A stretch of 64,000 nucleotides of DNA, taken from NCBI RefSeq assembly GCF_022682495.2, contig NC_071389.1, positions 103,333,951 to 103,397,950 of the forward strand, in the 5' to 3' direction. Below the pieces are notes generated by a model, which was not told the DNA's origin, ran no database searches, and saw only the letters and a program-made list of their open reading frames with translations. How positions within the stretch are numbered: position 1 is the stretch's first letter; the number at the start of each line of letters is the position of its first letter. The position numbers and the translations under genes are program-made. Source of the DNA: Desmodus rotundus (lineage: Eukaryota; Chordata; Mammalia; Chiroptera; Phyllostomidae). This document shows positions 35,901 through 47,900 of the stretch, piece by piece.

Positions 35901-38900
35901 GAGCCATGCCAGTCAGGGCTAATTAGTATTTTCTTTCATCATTTATTATTTTTCAATTAAAGTTGACATGCAGTATTTTATTAGTGTCAGGTGTAGTCAT
36001 TAGACCTTGCATAACCTACTAAGTGATCATCCCAATAAATCTTGTACCCATGTGACACCATATATAGTTATTAGAATATTATTATTCCCTATGATATACT
36101 TTACATCCCTATGACTGTGTAACAACTAATTTGTACTTCTTAATTCCTTTACCTTTTTCACCCATCACCCCCATCTGGCAGCCTTCAAAATGTTATCTAT
36201 ATCTATGAGTCTGTTTCTGTTCTGCTTGTTCAATTATTTTGTTTTTTATATTCAATTGTTGATTGGTATGTATGTATTGTCATTTTATTGTTTGCATTTT
36301 TGATCTTTTATTTATCCTCCCTTGAAGAAGACCGTCTAAAATTTTCTGTAGTACAGTTTGGTGGTAACAAACTCCTTTAACTTTTTCTTGTCTGGGAAGC
36401 TCTTTATTTGTCTTTCCATTCTAAATGAAAGCTTTGCTGGGTAGAGTAGACTTGGTTGTAGGTCCTAGCTTTTTATCACTTTGAATATTTCTTGCCACTC
36501 CCTTGTATCCCGCAAAGTTTCTGTTGAGAATCTAGTTGACAGTCTTATGGGAGCTCCCTTGTAGGTAACCAACTGCTATTCCTTTGATGCATAAAGGACT
36601 CTCTCTTTGTCTTTAACCTTTAGTGTTTTAATTACAGTGTTTCTTGGCTTAGGTCTCTTTGTGTTCATCTTGTCTGGGACTGTCTACACTTCCTGGACTT
36701 GTCGATTTCCTTACCAGGTTAGGAAATTTCCCCATCATTATTTCTTCAGATAGGTTTTCAATTTCTTGCTAACTGTCTTCGCCTTCCAGAAACCTATGAT
36801 GCAAATGTTGATACACTTAAAGTTGTCCCAGAGGCTCTTAATACGATCTTCATTTTTTTGGATTCTTTTTTTCTTTTCCCTGTTTAGATTGGGTGTTTTT
36901 TTGCTTTCTTATATTCCAAATCACTGATTTGATTCTTGGCTTCATCCAGTCTACTATTGATTCCCTGTAAATTGTTCTTTATTTCAATTAGTGTAACCTT
37001 CTTTTCTCACAGGATTTTTTTAAGTGTATTTTATTGATTATGCTATTACAGTTGTCCCATTTTTTTCTCTCTCTTATTCCCCTCTGCCGTGAACCCCCCT
37101 CTCACCCCTTAGTTCATGTCCATGTGTTGTACATGTAAGTTCTTTGGCTTTTCCATTTCCTATACTATTCTTAACCTCCCCCTAATTTTTACCTACCATT
37201 TATGCTGCTTATTCCCCGTAGTACAGGGAATCTTTTCCCCCATTCTCTCCCACCTCTTTCCCAGCTGATAACCCTCCATGTGATCTCTGTTTCTGTGATT
37301 CTGTTCCTGTTCTGATTGTTTGCCTAGTTTGCGTTTTTGTTTTTTATAGATTCAGTTGTTGAAAGTTGTGAGATTATTGTTATTTTCTGTCCATATTTTT
37401 TTTTTTACGGCTCATATTTTTTATCTTTTTCTTAGGTAAGTACTTTTAACATTAAATATAATAAGGGCCTGGGGATGATGAACTCCTTTAACTTGACCTG
37501 ATCTGGGAAGCACTTTATATGCCCTTCCATTCCAAATGATAGCTTTGCTGGATACAGTAATCTTGGATGTGGATCCTTGCCTTTCATGACTTGGAATACT
37601 TCTTTCTAGCCCGTTCTTGCCTGTAAGATTTCTTTTGAGAAATCAGCTAATAATCTTATGGGAACTCCTTTGTAGGTAACCCTCTCCTTTTCTCTTGCTG
37701 CTTTTAAGATTCTCTCCTTATCTTTAATCTTGGGTAATTTAATTATGATGTGTCTTGGTGTGTTCCTCCTTGGGTCCAACTTCTTTGGTACTCTCTGAGC
37801 TTCTGGGACTTCCTGGAAGTTTGTTTCCTTTGACAGATTGGGGAAGTTTTCCTTCATTATGTTTTCCAATAAGTTTTCAATTTCTTGCTCTTCTTCTACT
37901 CCTTCTGGCACCCCTATGATTCAGATGTTGGAATGTTTAAAGTTGTCCCGGAGGTTTCTAAGCCTTTCCTTGTTATTTGGAATTCCTGTTTCTTTTTATT
38001 CTTTTTTTTTTAAGAGCAATTCTTTTTTTTTTTTTAACAACTCTTTTATGTATTGATTTATTTATTTTTACAGAGAGGGGGAGGGAGGGAGAAAGAGAGA
38101 GAAATATCAGTGTGTGGTTGCCTCTCATGTGGCCCCCACTGGGGACCTGGCCTGCAACCCAGGCATGTGCCCTGACTGGGAATCGAATGAACAACCCTTT
38201 GGTTTGCAGCCCACACTCAATTCACTGAGCTACACCAGCCAGGGTGGAATTCCTGTTTCTTCATTCTGTTCTGGTTGAACGTTTATTTCTTCCTTCTGCT
38301 CCAAATTGTTGATTGGAGTCCCAATTTCCTTCCCTTCACTGTTGTTTCCCTGTATATTTTTCTTTATTTTACTTTGAATAGCCTTTACTTTTCCCTGTAT
38401 TTTCTGTCCATACTCAAATCATTTCTGTGAGCATCCTGAATACCAGTGTTTTGAACTCTGCATCTAATAAGTTGTCCGTCTCATGTCTCTCAGCTCTATT
38501 TTTGGAGTTTTACCTCTATGTTTTTTTTTAAGACTTTATTTATTTTTAGGGGTAGGGTAAGGGAAGGAGAAAGAAAAGGGGAGAAACATCAGTGTGTGGT
38601 TGCCTCTCACATGCCCCCTACTGAGGGACCTGGCCTGCAACCCAGGCATGTGCCCTGACTGGGAATCGAACTGGTGACCCTTTGGTTAGCAGGCCAGTAC
38701 TCAATCCACTGTGCCACACCATCAAGGGCTTATTTTTAGAGTTTTGATCTGTTCTTTCATTTGGGCCATATTTCTTTGTCTCGGTGCACCTGTTTTGTTG
38801 TCAGGGGCAGAGCCTTAGGTATTCGCCAGGACGTGTCAACAAATGTCACTGCGTTGTGGCACTATCTGTGGGGGAGAGGTCAGAGAGGAACAGTTCTGCT

Positions 38901-41900
38901 TGCTGGGCTCTCAGCTGGCTTTCAGTCACTTCCTCCCACCCCACCCACAAACAGATTGGGCCCTTCTGGTGCTGATTCCTGGGTGGGTGGGTTTGTGTAT
39001 GTTCTAGAACCCGTAGGTCTCTCCATTCAACTCTCCTGTCTGGCTGAGAGCTTCTCCCACCACCACAACCCCCACAGGTTTTTACAGCCAGAGGTTTTGG
39101 GGCTTTCTTTTCCCTGTCTGGAATCCTGGGTTGTGCAGGCTGTTTCGCTCCCCAGTTGTTCCTCCCTATTTATCTGCGTGTACATGTGGGGCCGCTTGGT
39201 CCGCCAACCACCACCTTGCTGCACATCCTTTCCGTCCTTGCCACCCATCTCCACCTGTCTACTAGTATGAGTGAATGTTTCTCCTTTAATTCCTTGGTTG
39301 TCAGACTTCCATACAGTGCAATTTTCTGTCAGTTCTGGTTGTTTTTTGTTTTTATGTTTGTTGTTGTCCTTCTTTTGGTTGTGTGAGGAGGCACAGTATA
39401 TTCCCTACACCTCCATCTTGACCAGAAGTCCCTGACTGGAATTTTTTGTGTGTGTGCTCTTGAGGTCCTCACTAATTCCTTCTAGCATCCTTATAACCAG
39501 TTTTTGAACTCTGCATCTAGTAGATTGCTTGTCTCCATTTCACTTAGTTGTTTTTCTGGAGATTTCACCTGTACTTTCATTGGGACCTGTTTCTTTGTTT
39601 CTATGTTTTAGTTGTTTTTCTGTGTTTGTTCCTATGTATTATTTAGAGCTGCTATGTCTTTCAGACTTGGAAGAGTGGCCTTGTGTATGTAGTATGTGTC
39701 CTGTAAAGCTAATGGCATATCCAGCTCGGATGGTGGCATCCAGCTGGTGTGCCAGTCACTCGAGCTGGATGCTACAGGTGTGCCCCTGTGTGGGCTGTAT
39801 GCACTGTCCTATTGTAGTTGAGCCTTGATTGCTATTGGAGTCACTAGGAGGGATTGACCCCCAGGCTGATTTTCTGTGAGGACCACCTGCAACTACAGGG
39901 AGGAGTTGCTATGCAAGAGTCTACACTGTGGAGCAGGACTTGCATCAGTGGGACTTTGGTGCACACTGAGTCTGCTCCTTGAGTGTGTCATTCATGGAGG
40001 TGGTAGGGTTGTAATGCAGTGTGATCTGAAGCTGTCCACTGGGTGCACTGACTCTGGGGCCTCCCAGGAGGTGCAAGGTAAGCCACTGCCTATGACCTGC
40101 CTAGGGCCACCTAGCTTGAGCTACAGAGTGATCTTCATATGGTTGCTACTTACACTGGGCTTGGAGGTACCCATGAAAGGCCAAGCTGTGAACCATGGAC
40201 TGCTGATACAGTGCCAGACCTGGGGCCACTTAGCAAGAGGTATGGGGTACACAGAGGCCCGATGGTGCTGGTTTGAGAGAATTTAGGAAAGTCTAAAGAA
40301 TGAGGCAAGAGAGACCATTTTTATGGAAAACCACTAGAAATAGCTTGGGTGGATCCTGCAAGTTGGGTGAGGAGGGGTCTCAGGGAATCACCAGGGCAGA
40401 GTGAGTGTTGCCCAGGTTAATGAAGACTCAGGTATGGTGCCCGCCTGCCATCTCTGTGGGGGCAGGGCTCAGAACAGGAATAGTGGCCTCTGCCAGCAGC
40501 ACTTCCCTGTCACAGAGATGCCCCCCTCAGCTCTCACTCTGATGCCAGACAATGCAGTTCCTCCCCATATGTCCCTAGTTTCTTTCAAGCTGCTCCCCCA
40601 GTGCCAGAGCTCAGAGCAAGTGAATCCATGTAAGTCCAGACACAGGCCCAGTAAGAGGAAAACCTGGGACTCCAGAAGTCCTCCATCTCACTCAGCCACA
40701 ATCCCGGCTGGTTTTTACAGCCAGAAGTTGTGAAGACTTCTCTTCCTGACTCTAGAACCCTGGACTGAGAGTCTTGGTGTGGGGCTGGGATCCCTTCCTC
40801 CTCAAGTGGGGGCCTCCACAGCTGAGATATTCCCCTTGATTTTTATCCATACATGTGGGTGTGGGATCAGTTCATTCTGTATCTCCTCCCCTCCGAGCAA
40901 TCTTGATGTGGCTTCTTCTTTAAATCCCTACTTGTTGGACTTCCATTTAGCTAGATTTCAGGCAGTTCTGAATGATGGTGGTTCTGTAGTGTAGCTGTAA
41001 TTTTGATGTGGTTATGGGAGTATTCGAGTGCCATGTTTACCTATGTCACCCTGTTGACTTAGAAGTTCCAGGCACACCTCAAAACTTCAAAACTTCATTC
41101 ACTGGGCAGTTTAGAACTGTGGGCTGCTTTTGTTTCATCAGTTATCTTAGTTTATTTATTTTTAATTTTTTTTTAAAGAAAGGCCTTATTTATTTATTTT
41201 TAGAGAGAGGAGAAGGGAAAGAGAGAAACATTGATCCATTGCCTCTCATATGCCCCTTACTGGGGACCTGGCCCACAACCCAGGCATGTGCCCTGACTGG
41301 GAATTGAACCGGCAGCCTTTTGGTTCGCAGGCCAGCGTTCAATCCACTGACCCACACCAGCCAGGGCGATCTTAGTTTATTATATTAAACAGCCTCAGTT
41401 GTTGGTAACATTTTCCGCTCCTGCTTACCTTTTGTTTATGACGATGGAGTAATTAGAGACAGGAAGTTAGCTGTGGCAGAAAAGTAAATGTCTCTTTCAT
41501 GGTGAATACCAGATGAGACAAACTACTGTTTACTGTGTTTATTGTTTTTAGCTCTGTGTCAGTTATACAAACATAATGTTGAATATTCATTTTTGGATTA
41601 TGTTAATATGTACCATAACACATGCACTATTGGGATAAGTAATTTATAGAACATCCCCCATCACGGTGTTTGAATAAGCCCCAGAGGGTATTTTAGTTTA
41701 TTGCACCAGCAGTACTTGGAAAACATGTTTACATGGAAGCAGTAAATCCTAAAGATGGATTGTTCCTCCAAGTTTTCTCCCAAAAGCTATATGTAACTGA
41801 GGTAGCATTTAAACTAGATTCTTCTTCTGTGCCTTGTCTAGGACTATCAGACTAAGTAGCTGCAGAATGGAAGCTAGTAAAGATCAATTATTGTTTTGAT

Positions 41901-44900
41901 GGATCATACATTAAGTGACTATAATTATTTCCTTCGAAGAGTGATTGAAGATTCAAAATATTGTATAATTGGCGTAGTTAATTAGTTCTTTCTTCCCCCT
42001 ACTATTTTACACGTCACTGTCAGGTGCATTTTTACTGTGAACATAATGTCTTGAACCAACTGCTCATTCTATTTATAATGATACTTACTGGGAGTCTGAT
42101 TTTCAGTATCCTCTGCTAATAACACTGACTTGCTGTGTACCCAGAGTTTATAATAGAGTTCTTTCTAATTACATTTTGTTCTGCCCCTTTTGGGGGTTAT
42201 TAGATCAGATCTAGTACTTAGTCAGTCATCTTTTCACTTTTCTCTTTCAGTGGAGTTTCACAGGCATCAGGTAGTTTTCCTGGGTACACTGTCAGCATGC
42301 TGGCATGATACCCCACCATTTCCCACTCACCCCAGAGATCGTCTGTGTACAAGGTTAGCTTCAGGATACAGTTGTAGGCAGTTGTCCTAGCAGGACACGT
42401 GATGGCATGCCTGGGATTATTCTGTCTTCAGTAGGCCTTTGTGGAAACTAAGAGTAGTTCACAACACCAGGACTAGCCATTCTTGTTGGGTAGAAACCCT
42501 TTCTAAATATAGAGCAGCCAGTAGAAAGACCAGTTGAAACCTCTTAATGGCTTTGATCTGGTCATGCTTTACAACCATGTGGTAGATATTAGTAAAAGTT
42601 AAGAATATGCCTGTTTTGGGCCCTAGCCAGGTAGCTCAGCTGGTTAGAGTGTTGTCCCATTACACTAAGTTTGTGGGTTCAATGCCAGGCCAGGGCACAT
42701 AGAAGAATCAACCAACGAATGCATAAGTAAGTGAACAACAAATCGATGTTTCTTTCTCTCTCTCTCCCTCTCCCTCTCTCTCTCTCTCACACTCCTCTCC
42801 CCCTTTCTCCACCTCTCTATCCTTTCCTCTCCCCGTCTTCCTCCTTCTACTTTCCCTTACTCACTCTTAAAAAAAAAAATAAATAAATAAATAATTTTTA
42901 AAAAGATGCCCTGTCTGGGCAGCTCAGTTGGTTAGAATATCATCCTGTACACCAAAAGGTTGTGGGTTTAGTCCCCAGTTGGGGCACATATGGGAGGCAA
43001 CCAATCGATGTTTTTCCTCTCACATTGATGTTTCTGTTTTCTCTCCCCATTCCTCTCTTTCTAAAATCAATAAAAACATATCCTTGGGTGAGAATTTAAA
43101 AAAGAAAAAGAAAGAAAATACCTGTTTCTTTCATACAAACCCAGATTTTCTTTTGTTTACAATAGAAATTTGTGGTTCCTAGTGCGTACTGATTGTATTT
43201 TTTTTACCAGCATTTAAGGACATTAGAAATGCATTTGATTTCTTTAAATTAACTCCAGAAGAAAAACATGATTTTCCTGAGAATAATCAGAAAAGAGAAG
43301 AAATACCACTGGACTGTAATTTCACCGAAGATCACAAAGCCAAGGAAAACAAGCAGGTACTTAAAGAAAGGAGAAACACAAGAGACGAGACTGACACATG
43401 GGCATACATAGCTGCGGAAGGTGACCACGAAGTCCTCGATGGTGCATCCCAAACCAGCGAGAATTCTGGTGAGTGTGTTTGCAGTCAGTTTGCATATTTT
43501 TCAGAGCAATATGATTTCACTTGCCTTATTTTTTTCCACTATAACTCCAGATCAGAAAATAATGATGTAGATAGTTTTTTTGAATCGCCTGGATAAATAG
43601 CTTTTTATATTGAAGACTTAGGTCATTCTGTGGTTTCTAACTGACCACACAAATATTTTGAGTCCCTGTGATGTTCTCAGCACATTTAAAAATTTTTCAG
43701 ATTTCGGGTATTCTACCTGTTCCACTCTTGCCTAGTAGCCTGATTATGTATCTTAACAGTGTCTTTCAAGAAATTATCAAATGCATACTTACTTGGATCC
43801 TATCCTTTTAACTTTGTAGTAAATGACATTTCCTAAGTAAGACGGATGTAAATGTCCTCCCGAGGTTGTTGAGATCAGCTGCTGAAGGAGAACCGTGTGT
43901 GGGATATTGAGCACGCTGGATATGAGAGGCTAAAAGAAAGAGTGCACATATACGTATTTGTAACTAGGACAGAATAAACACGGTTAATGTGATAAGACTG
44001 TATAATTTGTGAATCTTAAAACAGCTGAAGAGAATTATTTACAATAATTGTAAAGCTTCACATGTTTCCAAATATATGGCAGAGTGGATCATCTGGGCGT
44101 CCCTGTTAATACAAAACCACTAGGTCCTGGGCATCAGGTAAATCATGCTTGTTGATGCACTGCTGAGCTTGCAGGAAACAGGGACAATTGTTAGGACCAA
44201 TGGACAACAGGGAGGAGGAAGTGGGTTGCCCAGAGGCCAGGTGCCAAATAGCAGCTCTGCTATTTGGGGTGCCAGACAATGAGGACACATGCAGTAGATG
44301 TTGATGTGCACTCTTGGGCATCCCTGGTGATACATGAACCACCTGTTACGTGGAGGGCAAGGAGAGACTGTGAAAACGCAGCCTCCCCAGATTGGCAGGT
44401 GGTAGGTGGAATAAGCAAGGGAACTTACATACGAAGTTCATCTTGGGTGACCACTAGACAAGTATATCTCCACACTGCCTGCCAAGTCTTAAAAGTTTAT
44501 AGGAAGGACTTAATGGGGTTCAGTCCAGGTGGTTTCACAGTTCCTTCCTCTCTCGAGGCTGCATCCCTGAAGTGACTCCCGCTGTGGGAATGGTGGTCAG
44601 GACGTACAGGGAGGTATGAGGAGCCTCCAGTTGCCTGCATCTGGAAAATGGTCATCCTCTGGATGACCTTTTCCAGCATTCCACCCCTTATGACTGACCC
44701 TTACAATGTCACATGCCTCCTCTTCCATGATGTGTCCCCGGCGGTCAGCATGGGGGTTTCATTAGCATGGAGGTGGCTTGTTTGATGACTCTCTAGCTGC
44801 ATTTAAGGCAAACACCATAGCATCAGTATGGGCACATGCAAGAGGAAACAGGCTAAGGTAATGATTCCCAAAGTCAGAAATAATTTTCCACCAAGTGCCC

Positions 44901-47900
44901 CAAGATCAAAACCAATGATTTATTATGTCTACTAGGCTGGGGGTTAGATCATTCGGGCATTTACCTGTGTCTTCATGTGAATTAATGAAGATGATACATT
45001 AGCAGACTCATGGTATGAACACACTCTCTTTGGACAATGATATAGGTGCCCCTGCTGTGAGGCAGTAATCATGTCCAAGGCCATCATATTTTGGAGGACA
45101 GCTTTCTCACTAGGGACACTTCAGTGTTCAGTGGGGACAGGCTTTGTCAGCTGATGTTCAAGGCTTGGTGGGTGAGTTTATTACGGGCTTCCTTATGTGT
45201 TGTAACATCCTCCAGGGCAACAGAGGGAACAAAGATGGTGGCCAAATGATCACACCAGCAGAGGAGAGTGGGGTTGGCAGCTTTAGGAACCTGACCGGGA
45301 CATGCATACCATCCATGTGGTGGGGGACGCAGCATGAGAGGGACTGGGAGTGGGACATGCCAGACCAGGACCCCCCAGCTCATACTTTCTCTTAGTGATG
45401 CGTGTTTCATTCCAGGTGTTTTTCCACTGGTCCAGCTAGCAGGACAGCTGGTCCAGTGGAGATTTTGTAGTTCCCCTCACCCTGTGGTGCCAAGCCACGC
45501 TCATCCCGGTGAGACATCCCATTGCAAATTCCTGTAGATGACCCCTCTCCCAGGCGTGAAGAACTCTGTTCTCAGCAGCACAGAACGTTGCTCCACAGTG
45601 GGAGTCAGGGCAATGGCTGCCTCTTGTGACTTACCTCCCTTTGTGACATTAGGGCCTCAACATGTGTCCTTAGTCTGGTATATGAAAGCTCAGGACAGTA
45701 CTTTAGTCTACCTGGCCAACATGGCTTACCTGTTAGTAATGTAATCTGTGGCTCTAATACTCCTTCCTTTCTATCATCCTCCATAGAGAGTATGGGCCTC
45801 CACTCAGTGTCATGTTCTTTCTGCCCAGGCTCCGCATCTAGAACTCTGAAACATGACCCCAATTACTGTCTGCTCAACAAGGGTATCTGTAGATGGTGCT
45901 CAGTTTCTCTAACCCTCTAATGGTGTCAGTCTGGTTTGCATAGCAACAGGGGACAGCTTGGGTTTGACCAGACATCATGTCATGTTATTTAGACCCCTTG
46001 CTTGGAGGAAGGGGCCAATACAGTGAATGTGACAATCCCTCACCAGTCCCGGTGGGTGGGCATTGTTTAATGCTGTCACTACATTAACAAGTCACAGTAT
46101 ATCAGGGGCAATACTCCATCTACCCAGGTGCTATGGTGGCTGCTCCTATGCACACATCTGCTGTATCTACTGAAGGGTCAGTTGCTTGCGCTTCTGCCTG
46201 GCCAGGGCCTCACCTTCCTGATTGCCAGGGGGTGTCAACCCCTCATAAGCTGGAATGCAGAAAAGTGAGGAGCCTCAGACTGTTGCAGGCAGACCCAAAT
46301 GTCTTTCCACATGTCCTGACCCCACAAGGGCTCTCTCATGATCATCCACCCTGTGGCCTCCTGCTGTACAAGCCATAGGGTCAGTCCCTTTAGAACAGTC
46401 CACCTGTCAGTGCAAAGGGTTCATTGCCAGGGCTCCTAACTGATCACCAGCCAAATACTGAGTTCAGCCCACTGGCTTCTGCACGCCCTCCCTGTTTCCA
46501 TGCAGACAGTGTCATTCTAGGTTGAATAACAGCTGTAGCCCTCATAGACAGGTTGCCCAACTAGACCATCTGTGTACCAGGCACCAGCAAGAATCTTGTT
46601 ACCTATGTAGGCAACTGTATAAAACTATAGCAGGAGATACAGGACTTAACTGGGCATGGAGAAGGTACATTAGCAGTGCAGACACCTCAGAGTAAGGCCC
46701 TTGTGGATCTAAAAACGACACAGACACAGATTCATGGGGAGGGTGAGCACTTCATTTGTAGCTCTGTGTGTTCTCTTAACAGCCCTGTAAATGAGATGGC
46801 ATGTCTCATTTTATATGGCCTCTCTTCTGTCCTGCTCCCCTGTGCTTCCTGTGGTTTGTGGTTTCCCGCAGTTATGGAAGGAGGTACCACTGTGGACTCA
46901 TATGGCTTAGCACAAATGTGGCTCCTCACTTTCCTCGTCAGTGACGTGTATCTCCTCATAGGTCATTGTATGGTCTAAATGCATTAATTCATGGAAATAG
47001 TTGCACACTATTTACGGAGTATTAGCTAGTTTTTCTGTTTAGAGAGGGAGGTAGCATGAGTTCTGATACTTACTCCAAGTCACACAGCTAACAGGAAGCT
47101 GGTGTCCAGATCCAGGTGTGTCACTCGGAGGCCGTGTGTCAGGTCTCCATGCTCAGAGGTGACAAAGAGCAATGCCGGCTGCAACAAGGTTAACTGCCAA
47201 ACATCTGTTTGCTTGTGGAATTGGTTTTAGGTGAAAATTCTTTAGTTCTTACCATCAAACATTTGTACTTTTCAGTCATACTGAATTACTCCCAAGTGAG
47301 TTATGGTCAAGGCTCACGTCCTACCCTGTCCGTAGGGAATGAGCCATCATCCATCCTAGTGGCGATGTGTACATGGATCAGACCTTTGAGACCAGCATTT
47401 GCTTCACAGTGTGAGGAGAGGCCTGGAGGCTCTCAGCAGACAGAGCTTTTACGAAGGGGAAACAGAATCTGGAAGGATCAAAGGGAATTACTTTTACTTA
47501 CACACAGGTCTGATTTACACATTTCCAGTGACTTTACCTACATAAAGGATTGAAAGAATGTATGTCCAAGAAGAATGGCCAAAGAAATAAATGTTAGCAA
47601 TTCCTCTAACAGAATCCCTATGGTTTCTCTCATCCTTTGATCTATTTAATCTTGTACTTAAAGATGATTTTACTAATTTACTATTTTACTACTATTTTAC
47701 TACTTTATAGTTATAGGTTACCAATTTATACCTTTCAAACACTGTAACTTCTAAATGTAAAACACTGTAACCTCATGTTACTTCCCAAAGAAAATCAGAA
47801 ATTTCATTAAAGACTCAATTACATAATGACATATGTTAAAGGTGTATATAAAATTTTGGTTAAGACACTACCAATTTAATAAAATGGCATTGTATTTTTT

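Larger units (their letters stand above)
37014..39425 (-). mobile_element. ORF1-only L1 derivative (HAL1-like), copy D
   Basis: Antisense copy of the younger family: 3' UTR (37016-37440), ORF1 remnants, 5' UTR ending near 39425 (ctccatcttgaccagaagtc). Two VES SINEs (38030-38245, 38521-38730) are inserted in it. It lies inside the older relative; T-rich 'ggattttttt' and 'ggaatttttt' flank it. It has no ORF2. Confidence 0.8.
35930..41000 (-). mobile_element. Older ORF1-only L1 relative, holding younger insertions
   Basis: Antisense. The left part (35930-36340) is 3'-UTR-like; it passes straight into ORF1 C-terminal text (36340-37013: 'tttaactttttcttgtctgg', 'gaaagctttgctgggtagag'). Copy D (37014-39425) then splits it, and the ORF1 N-terminal and 5' UTR text goes on to about 41000. 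No ORF2 separates ORF1 from the 3' region, so this also looks like a half-L1 (HAL1) but of an older subfamily. Its right end is uncertain. Confidence 0.6.

Noticed and set aside
38761..39270. 169-residue + strand open frame
   Set aside because: It is the reverse side of the GC-rich 5' UTR of ORF1-only copy D; same chance frames occur at 9970-10386 and 13123-13399 in copies B and C.
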